Source of the DNA: Actinomycetota bacterium
GTDB taxonomy: Bacteria > Actinomycetota > Aquicultoria > Subteraquimicrobiales > Subteraquimicrobiaceae
Direction: 5' to 3'
NCBI GenBank assembly: GCA_030018275.1
Contig: JASEGB010000012.1
Span: 1 to 48,840 of the forward strand
DNA: 48,840 nt
Notes under the pieces: model-generated
The model's input: only the letters and a program-made list of their open reading frames with translations
Told to the model about the DNA's origin: nothing
Database searches by the model: none
Shown here: one piece after another, positions 1 to 8,292 of the stretch
Layout of the letters: each line of letters opens with the position of its first letter
Numbering within the stretch: the stretch's first letter is position 1
Program-made: the position numbers and the translations under genes

Positions 1-2
1 CC

Positions 3-560
3 TTCCTGATGCCCGTAGAGGACGTGTTCTCCATCACCGGAAGGGGAACCGTGGTCACCGGAAGAGTGGAGAGGGGAAGGATAAAGGTCGGAGATGAGGT
101 GGAGATCGTGGGCATGAGGCCATCGGTGAAGAAGACCGTGGCCACAGGTCTTGAGATGTTCAGGAAGATATTGGATGAGGCCGTCGCCGGGGACAGCATC
201 GGGGTCCTCTTAAGGGGCATCGCCAAGACCGAGGTGGAGAGGGGCCAGGTCTTAGCCCAACCGGGCTCCATCACCCCGCACACCAAGTTCAAGGCCCAAG
301 TCTATGCCCTGACCAAGGAGGAGGGGGGAAGGCACACCCCCTTCTTCACCGGATACCGTCCCCAGTTCTACTTCAGGACCACCGATGTCACAGGTGTGGT
401 CACTCTGCCAACCGGCGTGGAGATGGTCATGCCCGGGGATAACGTGGAGCTGGAGATAGAGCTCATCACACCCATAGCCATGGAGGAGGGACTGCGCTTC
501 GCCATAAGGGAGGGGGGAAGAACGGTCGGTGCGGGCACGGTGACCAAGATATTGGCCTAA
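3..560 (+). CDS. tuf: Elongation factor Tu, C-terminal part (5' end outside window)
   Basis: EF-Tu delivers aminoacyl-tRNA to the ribosome as a GTPase. Only about the last 185 residues are here, so the GTP-binding domain lies upstream. The visible part begins at the FLMPVEDVF stretch that opens domain II, followed by [13 protein letters not shown], and ends with the domain III residues [10 protein letters not shown] and a TAA stop. The reading frame is open to the window edge. Its codons are strongly G/C-ending, unlike the A/T-richer rpsJ and rplC that follow. Position directly before rpsJ is the usual str/S10 junction. Confidence 0.97.
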   Translation, partial: FLMPVEDVFSITGRGTVVTGRVERGRIKVGDEVEIVGMRPSVKKTVATGLEMFRKILDEAVAGDSIGVLLRGIAKTEVERGQVLAQPGSITPHTKFKAQVYALTKEEGGRHTPFFTGYRPQFYFRTTDVTGVVTLPTGVEMVMPGDNVELEIELITPIAMEEGLRFAIREGGRTVGAGTVTKILA

Positions 561-563
561 ATA

Positions 564-628
564 GTTCACCGTTCACAGTTCACGGCAAGGTTAAAGGATT
601 TCCATGAATCATGAACCGTGAACCATCA
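564..628. repeat. Heptad hairpin repeat, GTTCACC family (tuf-rpsJ)
   Basis: The left arm reads as three successive 7-nt words, GTTCACC GTTCACA GTTCACG. It is followed by an A/T-rich spacer and a right arm of ATGAATC ATGAACC GTGAACC words. The arms are complementary, so the transcript can fold into a hairpin. The element begins just after the tuf stop and ends about 20 nt before rpsJ. Confidence 0.85.
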
Positions 629-647
629 ACTAACATAGGGGATATCC

Positions 648-956
648 ATGAAGACCCAAAAAATAAGAATAAGACTAAAAGCACATGATCATGAAATAGT
701 CGATCAATCGGCAAAAAAAATAGTGGATACCGTGAGGAGGACGGGAGCCAGGATTTCGGGTCCAATTCCTCTTCCTACGGAACGTAGTCTTTATTGTGTG
801 CTTCGATCTCCTCATGTGCACAAGGATTCTCGAGAGCAGTTTGAGGTGAGGATTCACAAAAGGCTCATTGACATTTTGGATCCCACACCTAAGACGGTGG
901 ATTCGCTGATGAGGCTAGATTTGCCAGCGGGTGTGGATATAGAAATTAAACTGTAA
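648..956 (+). CDS. rpsJ: 30S ribosomal protein S10
   Basis: S10 is a small-subunit head protein that also joins NusB in antitermination. The 102-residue product is full length: it opens with [15 protein letters not shown], carries the conserved loop GPIPLPTE and ends [14 protein letters not shown]. The ATG at 648 follows a purine-rich AGGGGA at a fair distance. It is the first gene of the S10 cluster and is separated from tuf by a hairpin repeat. Confidence 0.98.
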   Translation: MKTQKIRIRLKAHDHEIVDQSAKKIVDTVRRTGARISGPIPLPTERSLYCVLRSPHVHKDSREQFEVRIHKRLIDILDPTPKTVDSLMRLDLPAGVDIEIKL

Positions 957-979
957 AGTCTGAATGAGGTGCGAAATTG

Positions 980-1636
980 ATGAGGGGGATTTTGGGAAAG
1001 AAATTGGGGATGACCCAAATTTTTAAAGAGAATAAAGCGGTGCCCGTAACCGTGGTAGAAGCGGGACCTTGTGTGGTCACTCAAGTGAAAACGAAGGAAA
1101 AGGATGGATATTCTGCCATCCAAATCGGCTTTGATGAGATTAAGGAAAAACACCTTAATGCGCCACTTAAAGGACACTTTGCCAGGGCAAAGGTTTCCCC
1201 CCAAAAATATCTGGCCGAAGTGACTATTGCAGAAGGTGAAGATTACAAGGTGGGTCAAGTTCTCACGGTGGATATCTTTTCCGAGGGAGAAAGAATAGAC
1301 GTCACCGGTATCTCCAAGGGTAAGGGTTTTGCAGGTGTCATGAAGAGATGGGGATTTAAAGGAGGTCCTGCCTCTCACGGTTCGCGTTTCCACAGGGCAC
1401 CGGGTTCCATTGGAGCATGTGCCGATCCCTCAAGAGTTTTTAAGGGAAAGAAGATGCCTGGTCACATGGGTAATGAGAGAGTCACGGTACAAAATTTAGA
1501 GGTTGCTAAGGTGGATCCGGATCAAAATCTTTTACTCCTCAGAGGGAGCATACCCGGAGCCGTGGGTAGCTTGGTTATAATCAAGGAATCAGTGAAGGCG
1601 AAGGGAAAATCCGCCAAAAGGGGTAAACATGCTTAA
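980..1636 (+). CDS. rplC: 50S ribosomal protein L3
   Basis: L3 is a primary assembly protein whose long loop reaches towards the peptidyl transferase centre. The 218-residue product starts [15 protein letters not shown] and contains the conserved GGPASHGS and KKMPGHMGN segments of the central extension. ATG 980 is preferred over the in-frame TTG at 977 because GAGGT at 966-970 is then 9 nt away. A lysine-rich tail ends the protein. The last 8 nt overlap rplD, suggesting translational coupling. Confidence 0.97.
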   Translation: MRGILGKKLGMTQIFKENKAVPVTVVEAGPCVVTQVKTKEKDGYSAIQIGFDEIKEKHLNAPLKGHFARAKVSPQKYLAEVTIAEGEDYKVGQVLTVDIFSEGERIDVTGISKGKGFAGVMKRWGFKGGPASHGSRFHRAPGSIGACADPSRVFKGKKMPGHMGNERVTVQNLEVAKVDPDQNLLLLRGSIPGAVGSLVIIKESVKAKGKSAKRGKHA

Positions 1637-2252
1637 ATTACCGGTTCTGAGTGCTAGGGGAAAGAAGATAGACGAGGTTGAACTCAACTCCCAAATTTTC
1701 GAATGTGAGGTCAATGAACCCCTTCTTCATCAGGTCATCAGGTCTCAGTGTGCAGCCATGCGAAGTGGAACGGCTTCAACCAAAACCAGAAATGAGGTTC
1801 GGGGAGGGGGCGCCAAACCTCGGCGTCAAAAGGGAACTGGTCGGGCAAGAGCTGGGACTATCCGTTCTCCCTTGTGGCGGGGAGGAGGGGTCGTCTTTGG
1901 TCCTAAGCCCAGAGATTATTCTTTTTCGGTGCCCAAGAAGGTTAAAAAACTTGCTCTGAAATCGGCTTTGAGTGCGAAAGCCAGGGATTCGGAACTCATA
2001 ATTTTGGATCATTTCAAGCTCAAACAGCCCAAGACTAAAGAGGCCGTAAAGGTATTAAAAAATCTTAAGATCACAAAGAAGACGACGGTTGTGGTCACAG
2101 AAAGGAATGAGGAAGTAAACAGGGCTATACGGAATATTTCTTATGTGAGGGTAATAGAGGTCTCAGAGGTCAATCCATATAACGTCCTCGATAACGATGT
2201 TTTAATTCTGACGCGAGATGCCTTGAACCGATTAACGGAGGTGCTTCAGTAG
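1629..2252 (+). CDS. rplD: 50S ribosomal protein L4
   Basis: L4 lines the peptide exit tunnel with L22 and, in some bacteria, represses its own operon. The 207-residue sequence is typical in length and carries the tunnel-loop hallmark [18 protein letters not shown], followed by [13 protein letters not shown]. The start overlaps rplC by 8 nt and the stop directly precedes the rplW ATG, so rplC-rplD-rplW appear translationally coupled. No L4 autoregulatory leader could be recognised. Confidence 0.97.
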   Translation: MLKLPVLSARGKKIDEVELNSQIFECEVNEPLLHQVIRSQCAAMRSGTASTKTRNEVRGGGAKPRRQKGTGRARAGTIRSPLWRGGGVVFGPKPRDYSFSVPKKVKKLALKSALSAKARDSELIILDHFKLKQPKTKEAVKVLKNLKITKKTTVVVTERNEEVNRAIRNISYVRVIEVSEVNPYNVLDNDVLILTRDALNRLTEVLQ

Positions 2253-2540
2253 ATGAAGGATTCCAGGGATATCATCATTCGACCCGTCGTCTCTGAGAAA
2301 AGTTACAAACTGATTGAGCAAAATAAGTATACTTTTGAAGTCCATCCAACGGCTAACAAGAGCGAGATTCGCAAGGCGATTGAAGATATTTTCAAAGTCA
2401 CCGTGGTTGATGTGAACACCATCCCCGTCAAGGGGAAGCTTAGGAGACGGGGGTATACTTTCGGAAGGCAAAGGAATTGGAAGAAAGCCATTATTACGCT
2501 CAAGGAAGGCGACCGCATAGAACTCTTTGAAGGCGCCTAA
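2253..2540 (+). CDS. rplW: 50S ribosomal protein L23
   Basis: L23 sits at the tunnel exit and docks trigger factor and SRP. The 95-residue product is normal in length and has the family pattern RPVVSEKSYKLIEQNKYTF near the N-terminus, then KSEIRKAIEDIFKV. The ATG follows the rplD stop with no gap. A GGAGGTG within the rplD 3' end serves as ribosome binding site. An octad repeat separates it from rplB. Confidence 0.97.
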   Translation: MKDSRDIIIRPVVSEKSYKLIEQNKYTFEVHPTANKSEIRKAIEDIFKVTVVDVNTIPVKGKLRRRGYTFGRQRNWKKAIITLKEGDRIELFEGA

Positions 2541-2559
2541 CGGTTAAGGTCACAGACCC

Positions 2560-2615
2560 GTTGGCTAGTTAGCTAGTTAGCTGGTTGGCTAGAAAAATTA
2601 AACAAGCAAACTAGG
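2560..2615. repeat. Octad hairpin repeat, GTTGGCTA family (rplW-rplB)
   Basis: The left arm is four 8-nt words in a row: GTTGGCTA GTTAGCTA GTTAGCTG GTTGGCTA. An A/T-rich loop (AAAAATTAAACA) follows, then a shorter complementary right arm, AGCAAACTAGG. The same word family recurs at 15891-15962 and 36265-36329. Confidence 0.8.
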
Positions 2616-2631
2616 ATGGTGGGGGATAAAA

Positions 2632-3456
2632 ATGGGAGTCAAAAAGTATAAACCTACATCTCCAGGTAGAAGATTTACCATAGTCTCCGATTTTCAGGAG
2701 ATAACTAAGGAGAAGCCGGAGAAGTCTCTTACCGCTCCTCTTTCAAAGAAGGCTGGGAGGAATGTTCATGGTCGAATAACAACTCGACACAAGGGGGGCG
2801 GTCACAAGAGGAGATATAGGATTATTGATTTCAAGAGAGATAAGGATGGAATTCCCGCAAAAGTCGTAGCCATCGAGTACGATCCAAATAGATCTGCTCG
2901 AATAGCTCTATTACATTATGCGGATGGCGAGAAGAGATATATCCTTGCCCCTCAAAATCTTAAAATTGGGGACGAGGTTATGTCCGGATTAGATGCGGAT
3001 ATAAAACCGGGAAATGCTCTACCACTTCATAAAATTCCCGTGGGAACAAGCGTTCACAATATTGAAATTTATCCTGGGAAAGGAGCCCAGTTGGCACGCT
3101 CTGCGGGTACCTTTGCTCAGATAGTTGCCAAGGAGGAGGATTATGCTCAATTAAAGCTTCCCTCTGGGGAGGTGAGGATGATCCGCCAGAGTTGCCGAGC
3201 TACCATTGGCGAGATGGGTAATGTGGAGCATGAGATCGTATCCTTGGGAAAAGCTGGGCGTAGTAGATGGTTGGGTAAAAGACCCGCCGTTCGTGGAAGC
3301 GCCATGAACCCCGTGGATCATCCCCATGGTGGTGGGGAGGGGAAAGCCCCCATTGGTCGCCAACCCGTAACTCCTTGGGGGAAGCCGACACTGGGATATA
3401 AAACCAGAAAGAAAAAGCCCTCAGATAAATACATCATTCGGAGGAGAAAGGGGTAA
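2632..3456 (+). CDS. rplB: 50S ribosomal protein L2
   Basis: L2 is needed for subunit association and peptidyl transferase assembly. The 274-residue product has the full family length. It begins [14 protein letters not shown], has [14 protein letters not shown] in the N-terminal arm, and holds the signature [18 protein letters not shown] near the C-terminus, which includes the conserved His of the active-site neighbourhood. ATG 2632 is preceded by GGTGGGGGA. It is followed after 15 nt by rpsS. Confidence 0.98.
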   Translation: MGVKKYKPTSPGRRFTIVSDFQEITKEKPEKSLTAPLSKKAGRNVHGRITTRHKGGGHKRRYRIIDFKRDKDGIPAKVVAIEYDPNRSARIALLHYADGEKRYILAPQNLKIGDEVMSGLDADIKPGNALPLHKIPVGTSVHNIEIYPGKGAQLARSAGTFAQIVAKEEDYAQLKLPSGEVRMIRQSCRATIGEMGNVEHEIVSLGKAGRSRWLGKRPAVRGSAMNPVDHPHGGGEGKAPIGRQPVTPWGKPTLGYKTRKKKPSDKYIIRRRKG

Positions 3457-3471
3457 TTTGAGGGGGAGAAT

Positions 3472-3756
3472 ATGGCTAGATCGCGGAAGAAGGGGTCTTA
3501 TATAGACCCCAAGCTCTTGAGGAAAATCAAAGAGATGAACGAGAGGGGCGAGAAAAGGGTGATAAAGACCTGGTCTCGGGATTCTGATATCATTTCCGAA
3601 ATGGTTGGCCACACCATCGCCGTTCACGATGGTAGGAAACACGTCCCAATTTATATAACGGAGAGTATGATCGGACATAAGTTGGGTGAGTTCGCACCTA
3701 CGAGGATCTTTAGAACCCATGGAGCTCATACTGAAAGATCCACGGCCATCAGATAA
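3472..3756 (+). CDS. rpsS: 30S ribosomal protein S19
   Basis: S19 pairs with S13 in the 30S head. The 94-residue protein starts [16 protein letters not shown] and includes [24 protein letters not shown] and the C-terminal [13 protein letters not shown], all standard for the family. ATG 3472 follows GAGGGGGAGA at ideal spacing. A GTTCACC-family hairpin begins almost directly after its stop codon. Confidence 0.98.
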   Translation: MARSRKKGSYIDPKLLRKIKEMNERGEKRVIKTWSRDSDIISEMVGHTIAVHDGRKHVPIYITESMIGHKLGEFAPTRIFRTHGAHTERSTAIR

Positions 3757-3757
3757 C

Positions 3758-3826
3758 CGTTGTTCGTTCACCGTATACCGTTCACGGTATTTTAAAAATT
3801 TTCGGTGAACGGTGAACTGTGAACCA
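3758..3826. repeat. Heptad hairpin repeat, GTTCACC family (rpsS-rplV)
   Basis: The left arm, 3758-3789, contains GTTCGTTCACCG and CCGTTCACGG words. The loop is TTTTAAAAATTTT. The right arm, 3803-3826, is CGGTGAAC GGTGAAC TGTGAACC. The right arm supplies in-frame GTG codons upstream of rplV (e.g. 3812), which could be mistaken for the start. Confidence 0.87.
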
Positions 3827-3844
3827 AATTTGGAGGGGGTTAAG

Positions 3845-4237
3845 GTGCCGGCTAAACCGGTAATTGAAGAGATCCCAAAGGCTAGAGCCGTTGCGAAGTA
3901 TATCCGAGTAGGTCCTAGAAAGGCTCGACAGGTAGTTGATTTGATCAGAGGTAAACCCGTTGAGGAGGCTTTGACAATCCTTCAATTTTGCCCCAAAGCT
4001 GCAGCAAAAATAGTTTCAAAGGTTGTGAATTCAGCCGTGGCAAATGCGGAAAGAAACTTGCATTTAAGGAGGGTCAATTTGTATATTTCTGAGGCCTATG
4101 TTGACCAGGGTCCAGCCCTTAAGAGATATCGACCAAGGGCTATGGGTAGAGTGGCGATGATTCGAAGAAAAACCAGCCATATCACCATAGTTGTCCAGGA
4201 GCGTGAGGAGGTACCGAGACGTGGGGCAAAAGGTTAA
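3845..4237 (+). CDS. rplV: 50S ribosomal protein L22
   Basis: L22 lines the exit tunnel with L4 and is a known site of macrolide resistance mutations. Conserved stretches are [39 protein letters not shown] and the beta-hairpin region [17 protein letters not shown] 3845 is chosen over the upstream GTG 3812 because GGAGGGGG lies 7-14 nt before it and the 3812 extension is repeat DNA. The product is then 130 residues. It overlaps rpsC by 17 nt. Confidence 0.95.
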   Translation: MPAKPVIEEIPKARAVAKYIRVGPRKARQVVDLIRGKPVEEALTILQFCPKAAAKIVSKVVNSAVANAERNLHLRRVNLYISEAYVDQGPALKRYRPRAMGRVAMIRRKTSHITIVVQEREEVPRRGAKG

Positions 4238-5000
4238 TCCCATAGGTTTAAGACTGGGAATAATTGAAAATTGGAAGTCTCGCTGGTTCGCCAGCAAGGA
4301 CTATGCAAAAGCTCTGGGGGAAGATCTGAAAATACGCCAGCATATCCTGGGGAAGTTGTCTCGAGCTGGCATTTCTAAGATCGAGATAGAGCGGGCTGGA
4401 GGTAGGGTTAAGATCGATATCCATACGGCGAGACCAGGTATTGTCATAGGCAGGAAGGGCTCTGAAGTGGAACTCCTTCGGGCGGATTTGGAAAAGATAA
4501 TCGGAAAGCAGATTCAGATAAATATCCAGGAAGTCAGAGCACCTGAACTGGATGCAACCCTTGTGGCTCAGAGTATAGCAGAGCAGCTCGAAGCTCGAGT
4601 TTCCTTCAGAAGAGCCATGAAAAAAGCCGTAACGGCTGCCATGAGAGTTGGTGCTCAGGGTGTCAAAGTTTCGTGCTCGGGAAGATTGGGTGGAGCGGAG
4701 ATGGCGAGAACGGAGTGGTATCGCGAGGGAAGAGTACCCCTCCATACTTTACGTGCGAGTATCGACTATGGTTTTGCAGAAGCCCATACCACCTTTGGAC
4801 TCATCGGTGTGAAGGTTTGGATTTATAAGGGAGAAATTTTACCCTATGCTGCGGAAGAAGAAGAGGAAGTGAAGGAAGTGGAGCCCGAGAAGGAGGAAGC
4901 GGTCGAAGAGGTACCAGCAAAGTCAGCGTCTGAGGAGAAGGAAACCAGGAAGAAGGAAACCAAGAAGAAAAAGAGGGAATCAACGAAAGAGGAGGCATAG
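4221..5000 (+). CDS. rpsC: 30S ribosomal protein S3 with charged C-terminal tail
   Basis: S3 forms part of the mRNA entry channel and its helicase activity. GTG 4221 gives the canonical start [14 protein letters not shown] and has GAGGAGGT 8 nt upstream. The KH-domain core [15 protein letters not shown] is present, as is [15 protein letters not shown]-like sequence (here [15 protein letters not shown]). The 259 residues exceed the usual 210-235. The excess is a tail of about 50 residues made almost wholly of Glu and Lys ([15 protein letters not shown], then [16 protein letters not shown]). The role of the tail is unknown. Confidence 0.96.
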   Translation: MGQKVNPIGLRLGIIENWKSRWFASKDYAKALGEDLKIRQHILGKLSRAGISKIEIERAGGRVKIDIHTARPGIVIGRKGSEVELLRADLEKIIGKQIQINIQEVRAPELDATLVAQSIAEQLEARVSFRRAMKKAVTAAMRVGAQGVKVSCSGRLGGAEMARTEWYREGRVPLHTLRASIDYGFAEAHTTFGLIGVKVWIYKGEILPYAAEEEEEVKEVEPEKEEAVEEVPAKSASEEKETRKKETKKKKRESTKEEA

Positions 5001-5432
5001 ATGCTTCTACCGCGGAGAGTAAAGCATCGCAAGGTTCAAAGAGGGAGAATGAAGGGGAGGGCAAAGGGAGGCACGGTCGTACATTTCGGTGATTTCGGCC
5101 TCCAAGCTTTGGAACCAGGCTGGATAACGAATCGACAAATCGAAGCCGCCCGAATCGCTTTGACAAGGTATATAAGGCGAGGGGGTAAGGTTTGGATCAA
5201 CATCTTTCCTGACAAACCAGTGACGGAGAAACCTGCTGAAACCAGAATGGGTAAAGGCAAGGGATCGCCTGAGCACTGGGTGGCTGTGGTCAAGCCCGGG
5301 AAAATTATGTTTGAACTTGCCGGGGTTAGCGAGGATGTGGCGACCGAGGCCATGCGATTGGCTTCACATAAACTCCCCATCAAAACTAGAATGGTAAAGC
5401 GCGAGGAATGGGGTGGTGAGCGTGAAGGCTAA
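5001..5432 (+). CDS. rplP: 50S ribosomal protein L16
   Basis: L16 helps position tRNA at the A site. The 143-residue protein has the family start [19 protein letters not shown] and the segments [20 protein letters not shown] and [18 protein letters not shown], which are diagnostic. It starts immediately after the rpsC stop, with GAGGAGG at the rpsC 3' end as binding site, and overlaps rpmC by about 20 nt. Confidence 0.98.
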   Translation: MLLPRRVKHRKVQRGRMKGRAKGGTVVHFGDFGLQALEPGWITNRQIEAARIALTRYIRRGGKVWINIFPDKPVTEKPAETRMGKGKGSPEHWVAVVKPGKIMFELAGVSEDVATEAMRLASHKLPIKTRMVKREEWGGEREG

Positions 5433-5637
5433 AGATATTCGTGAGCTCTCAGATGAAGAGTTGGGACAAAAATTGAGTGAGGCAAAGGCCGAACTATTTA
5501 ATCTTCGATTCCAATTAGCCACCGGTCAGCTCGATAATCCCATGAAAATAGGGGAAGTGCGAAGAAATATAGCCCGAATTAAAACCATCAAAAGGGAAAG
5601 AGAACTAGCAAATCAGTCGATGGTCGATAGCTCATAG
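5413..5637 (+). CDS. rpmC: 50S ribosomal protein L29
   Basis: L29 is a small two-helix protein near the tunnel exit. The core [18 protein letters not shown] and [18 protein letters not shown] is typical. GTG codons at 5413, 5416 and 5422 could all start it; 5422 gives the most family-like N-terminus, while GAGGA at 5403-5407 favours 5413 or 5416. The C-terminus is odd: the last residues, QSMVDSS, are encoded by the first words of an AGTCGAT repeat, so the repeat has supplied the end of the gene and its stop. Confidence 0.93.
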   Translation: MVSVKAKDIRELSDEELGQKLSEAKAELFNLRFQLATGQLDNPMKIGEVRRNIARIKTIKRERELANQSMVDSS

Positions 5638-5699
5638 TCGATTGTTAAAAACGCCAACTATGGATCATGGATTAATTGACCATGGGCTTACTATTGACG
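5615..5699. repeat. Heptad hairpin repeat, AGTCGAT family (rpmC-rpsQ)
   Basis: The left arm is a clean 7-nt series, AGTCGAT GGTCGAT AGCTCAT AGTCGAT. It is followed by TTGTTAAAAACG and a looser right arm with TGGATCA TGGATTA ATTGACC words. The left arm overlaps the last codons of rpmC. Confidence 0.8.
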
Positions 5700-5715
5700 G
5701 ATTTTGGAGGTAACC

Positions 5716-5973
5716 ATGGAAAATCGAGGCAGGAGAAAGGTGAGAGTCGGGAAGGTTGTAAGTGATAAGATGGATAAGACCATTGTTGTCGCCGTCGAAT
5801 CTATTGTGCGGCATCCACTATATAAAAAGATCATGAGACGAACGACTAAATTCAAAGCTCACGATGAAAACAACGAGTGTCGTGTGGGAGATGTTGTGAA
5901 AATAATGGAAACCCGACCCTTAAGCAAGGAAAAAAGGTGGCGTGTGGTTTCCATTTTGGAGAAAGCCAAGTAA
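5716..5973 (+). CDS. rpsQ: 30S ribosomal protein S17
   Basis: S17 is an OB-fold primary assembly protein of the 30S body. The 85-residue protein begins [20 protein letters not shown] and carries [18 protein letters not shown] and the C-terminal [12 protein letters not shown], all conserved. ATG 5716 has GGAGGT at 5706-5711. The in-frame TTG at 5704 would lie inside that ribosome binding site and is rejected. Confidence 0.97.
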   Translation: MENRGRRKVRVGKVVSDKMDKTIVVAVESIVRHPLYKKIMRRTTKFKAHDENNECRVGDVVKIMETRPLSKEKRWRVVSILEKAK

Positions 5974-5974
5974 T

Positions 5975-6046
5975 CTGTCGCAGGATGCAAGTCGCCGATC
6001 CTTAAGAAAAATTAAACCTGTAACATGCGACGGGTGACCTGCGGCG
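5975..6046. repeat. Hairpin repeat, GTCGCAGG family (rpsQ-rplN)
   Basis: The left arm TGTCGCAGGATGCAAGTCGCC is matched, with mismatches, by the right arm CATGCGACGGGTGACCTGCGGCG across an A-rich spacer (AAGAAAAATTAAA). A smaller relative sits at 14268-14291 before rpsM. Confidence 0.7.
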
Positions 6047-6057
6047 AGGGAGTTAGG

Positions 6058-6423
6058 ATGATTCAGCAGGAAACAAAGGTCAAGGTCGCGGATAATACCG
6101 GAGCCAAAGAAATACAGTGCATTAGGGTCCTTGGATCAGCCCGAAGATATGCCCGGGTTGGAGATATCATAGTGGGAAGTGTAAAGGATGCAATTCCCGG
6201 GGGAGCCGTGAAGAAAGGTGAAATCGTACAAGCTGTGGTGGTCCGGACCAGAAAGGAGATCAGGCGCCCCGACGGTTCTTATGTCAAATTTGATGATAAT
6301 GCGGCGGTGCTCATAAATGAACTCAAAAATCCTCGGGGTACAAGAATTTTTGGACCAGTGGCTCGAGAGTTGAGGGACAAAAACTTCATGAAGATTATCT
6401 CTTTAGCTCCCGAAGTCCTTTAA
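6058..6423 (+). CDS. rplN: 50S ribosomal protein L14
   Basis: L14 lies at the subunit interface and binds L19 and, in silencing, RsfS. The 121-residue sequence starts [19 protein letters not shown] and ends with [19 protein letters not shown], exactly as the family does. ATG 6058 follows GAGGGAG. The longer in-frame ATG at 6025 reads through the repeat upstream and is rejected. Confidence 0.98.
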   Translation: MIQQETKVKVADNTGAKEIQCIRVLGSARRYARVGDIIVGSVKDAIPGGAVKKGEIVQAVVVRTRKEIRRPDGSYVKFDDNAAVLINELKNPRGTRIFGPVARELRDKNFMKIISLAPEVL

Positions 6424-6443
6424 TCGGTGAACGAGGAGAAAAA

Positions 6444-6770
6444 ATGGCTAGGTTAAAAGCAAGAAAAGGCGATAAGGTGTTGGTGATAGCGGGCAAAGAT
6501 AAGGGGAAAAAGGGAAAGATACTCGTCGCTTTACCCAAGAGAGAGCGGGTTATCGTGGAAGGTGTGAACGTGGTTAAAAGGCATACCCGTCCCACGCAGA
6601 GAAACCCTCAAGGAGGGATCATCGAGAAAGAGAGTGCAATTCACGTTTCTAATGTTCAACTAATATGTCCCAATTGTGGTCAACCCACTCGCATTGGCAA
6701 AAGAGAAATCTCAGAAGGTAAAAGGGTTAGAATTTGCAAGAAGTGCGGACAAGATATAGATAAAGTTTAG
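6444..6770 (+). CDS. rplX: 50S ribosomal protein L24, zinc-ribbon form
   Basis: L24 is an assembly initiator with a KOW domain at about residues 5-35 ([19 protein letters not shown]). Next comes [13 protein letters not shown]. The 108-residue product carries a Cys4 motif in the C-terminal half: Cys75 and Cys78 (CPNC), Cys98 and Cys101 (CKKC). This suggests a bound zinc, a feature of some but not all bacterial L24. ATG 6444 follows GAGGAG. Confidence 0.97.
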   Translation: MARLKARKGDKVLVIAGKDKGKKGKILVALPKRERVIVEGVNVVKRHTRPTQRNPQGGIIEKESAIHVSNVQLICPNCGQPTRIGKREISEGKRVRICKKCGQDIDKV

Positions 6771-6782
6771 GTTTAGTTTTAT

Positions 6783-6862
6783 GTTCACCGTTCACAATTT
6801 ATGGAAAATAATTTTTAAAGGTGAATGGTACACGGTGAACTGTGAATGAACAATGGTGAACG
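6783..6862. repeat. Heptad hairpin repeat, GTTCACC family (rplX-rplE)
   Basis: Left arm GTTCACCGTTCACAATTTATGG, spacer AAAATAATTTTTAAA, right arm with GGTGAATGGTACACGGTGAAC and TGTGAATGAACAATGGTGAACG words. It fills the gap between rplX and the rplE ribosome binding site. Confidence 0.85.
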
Positions 6863-6877
6863 TAATGAGGAGTAAAA

Positions 6878-7495
6878 ATGGCGAAGGCAAAGACGAAAGA
6901 GAAGGTAAAAAGAGAGAAAAGGGAAACTGCTGAGAAAATAAGCGGAGAGCAAATCCCTAAGCTCAAGCGGAAGTATAAGGAAGAAATCGTGAGTGTCTTG
7001 ATGAAGGAATTTAATTTTTCCAATCCCATGCAGGTCCCTCGCTTGGAGAAAATCATCATTAACATGGGTGTGGGAGAGGGTGCGAAGGATTCAAAAGCTA
7101 TTGAGGCTGCAGCGAAGGATCTCGTAACCATAACCGGGCAGAAACCGATGATTACGCGTGCCAAGAAATCCATCGCTGGCTTTAAGATTCGCAAAGGGGT
7201 TCCCGTTGGCTGTAAAGTTACTCTTCGTGGCAATAAGATGTATGATTTTTTGGATCGACTTTTGACCACAGCTTTGCCCCGTATCAGAGATTTCCGTGGG
7301 CTCAATCGACGATCCTTTGATGGAAGGGGTAATTATACTTTTGGCGTTGATGAGCAGTTGATCTTTCCAGAAGTCGATTACGATAAAGTTACTAGGATTC
7401 AAGGAATGGATATCACTCTTGTAACCACGACTGGGGATGATGAATTGGCATATGCTCTGCTCAAACACTTTGGTCTACCTATTAGAGAGAAATAG
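6878..7495 (+). CDS. rplE: 50S ribosomal protein L5 with N-terminal extension
   Basis: L5 binds 5S rRNA in the central protuberance. The core runs from about residue 28 ([16 protein letters not shown]) through [40 protein letters not shown] and [19 protein letters not shown]. At 205 residues it is about 25 longer than usual. The extra part is a Lys/Glu-rich start ([20 protein letters not shown]). ATG 6878 has an AATGAGGAG binding site, and no internal start has a better one, so the extension is probably translated. Confidence 0.96.
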   Translation: MAKAKTKEKVKREKRETAEKISGEQIPKLKRKYKEEIVSVLMKEFNFSNPMQVPRLEKIIINMGVGEGAKDSKAIEAAAKDLVTITGQKPMITRAKKSIAGFKIRKGVPVGCKVTLRGNKMYDFLDRLLTTALPRIRDFRGLNRRSFDGRGNYTFGVDEQLIFPEVDYDKVTRIQGMDITLVTTTGDDELAYALLKHFGLPIREK

Positions 7496-7513
7496 GTTAT
7501 TTGGGAGGAAAAA

Positions 7514-7699
7514 TTGGCCCGTAAAGCACTTGTAGTTAAACAGCGCAAGAAGCAAAAATACAAAGTTCGGGAATATAACAGGTGTGTTAGATGCGGTAGA
7601 TCCCGTGGCTATCTTAGGAAGTTCGGACTTTGCAGAATTTGCTTGAGAGAACTCGCTCACAAGGGGGAGGTCCCCGGGCTCATCAAAGCTAGTTGGTAA
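7514..7699 (+). CDS. rpsZ: 30S ribosomal protein S14, type Z (zinc-binding)
   Basis: S14 sits in the 30S head. This is the short, 61-residue zinc form with Cys24-Cys27 (CVRC) and Cys40-Cys43 (CRIC), ending LPGLIKASW-like (VPGLIKASW). The start is TTG 7514, with TGGGAGGAA 5-8 nt before it. The type Z form is common in Firmicutes, Actinobacteria and thermophiles. Its presence implies no strict zinc-independent adaptation at this locus. Confidence 0.97.
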   Translation: MARKALVVKQRKKQKYKVREYNRCVRCGRSRGYLRKFGLCRICLRELAHKGEVPGLIKASW

Positions 7700-7710
7700 A
7701 CCAGTAAGTT

Positions 7711-7775
7711 GGTTCACCGTTCACGGTTCACAGAAAACTTTTTAATACGGTGAACGGTGAACGATAAACGGTGGA
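7711..7775. repeat. Heptad hairpin repeat, GTTCACC family (rpsZ-rpsH)
   Basis: This is one of the cleanest copies. The left arm is GGTTCACCGTTCACGGTTCAC, the loop AGAAAACTTTTTAAT, and the right arm ACGGTGAACGGTGAACG followed by ATAAACGGTGGACG. A near-identical copy lies at 44082-44151 between guaB3 and guaA. Confidence 0.9.
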
Positions 7776-7793
7776 CGATTGGGGGTATTTGAT

Positions 7794-8192
7794 ATGGTGA
7801 TGACTGATCCCATCGCTGATATGCTGACCAGGATTCGAAATGCAAATGTCGCTTATTATGACGTTGTGGAAATGCCCGCCTCAAAAGTGAAGATCGAAAT
7901 CGCGAAGATACTCAAAAAAGAGGGTTATATAAAAGACTATGAAGTTGCAAAGGACAATAGCCACAATGTTCTTCGCATAAAAATGCATTATGGTCCCAAT
8001 CGAGAGCGACCAATCACCGGAATTAAGAGGATAAGCAAGCCCGGTTTGAGGGTTTACGCTAAAAAAGATGAGATTCCAAGGGTACTCGGAGGGTTGGGGA
8101 TTGCTATTATCTCCACTTCTAAAGGACTTATGACCGATAAACGGGCTAAGAAAGAAGGAGTGGGCGGAGAGGTCATCTGTTATGTTTGGTAG
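7794..8192 (+). CDS. rpsH: 30S ribosomal protein S8
   Basis: S8 organises the central domain of 16S rRNA and represses the spc operon in E. coli. The sequence [15 protein letters not shown] and the C-terminal [22 protein letters not shown] are diagnostic. ATG 7794 sits 7 nt after GGGGGT and adds two residues to the canonical ATG at 7800, which is equally possible. The upstream GTG 7779 lies in the repeat-to-binding-site junction and is rejected. Length is 132 residues. Confidence 0.96.
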   Translation: MVMTDPIADMLTRIRNANVAYYDVVEMPASKVKIEIAKILKKEGYIKDYEVAKDNSHNVLRIKMHYGPNRERPITGIKRISKPGLRVYAKKDEIPRVLGGLGIAIISTSKGLMTDKRAKKEGVGGEVICYVW

Positions 8193-8199
8193 AAAGCAG

Positions 8200-8276
8200 C
8201 CCATAGCCAATAGCTCATAGTCGAGTTAAAAATAAGAAATAATACTATCGACCATCGATCATGGATTATCGACTGA
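8200..8276. repeat. Heptad hairpin repeat, AGTCGAT/CATAG family (rpsH-rplF)
   Basis: The left arm steps in 7 nt: CCCATAG CCAATAG CTCATAG TCGAGTT. After AAAAATAAGAAATA the right arm steps in 7 nt as well: ACTATCG ACCATCG ATCATGG ATTATCG. The arms are complementary. Confidence 0.82.
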
Positions 8277-8292
8277 ATTGATGGAGGGTGAA

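Noticed and set aside
564-628. CRISPR array
   Set aside because: The words are only 7-8 nt, directly tandem, and form two complementary arms; there are no unique spacers of constant length and no cas genes in the window.
854-1393. Minus-strand ORF of 179 codons opposite rpsJ/rplC
   Set aside because: It lies wholly across well-identified ribosomal protein genes, has no recognisable motif and no binding site.
3812-3844. Upstream GTG start for rplV
   Set aside because: The codons come from the repeat arm, and the true GTG at 3845 has a strong GGAGGGGG site.
4801-5166. Minus-strand ORFs opposite the rpsC tail and rplP
   Set aside because: The Ser/Leu/Pro-rich translations are the mirror of the Glu/Lys-rich S3 tail, not real proteins.
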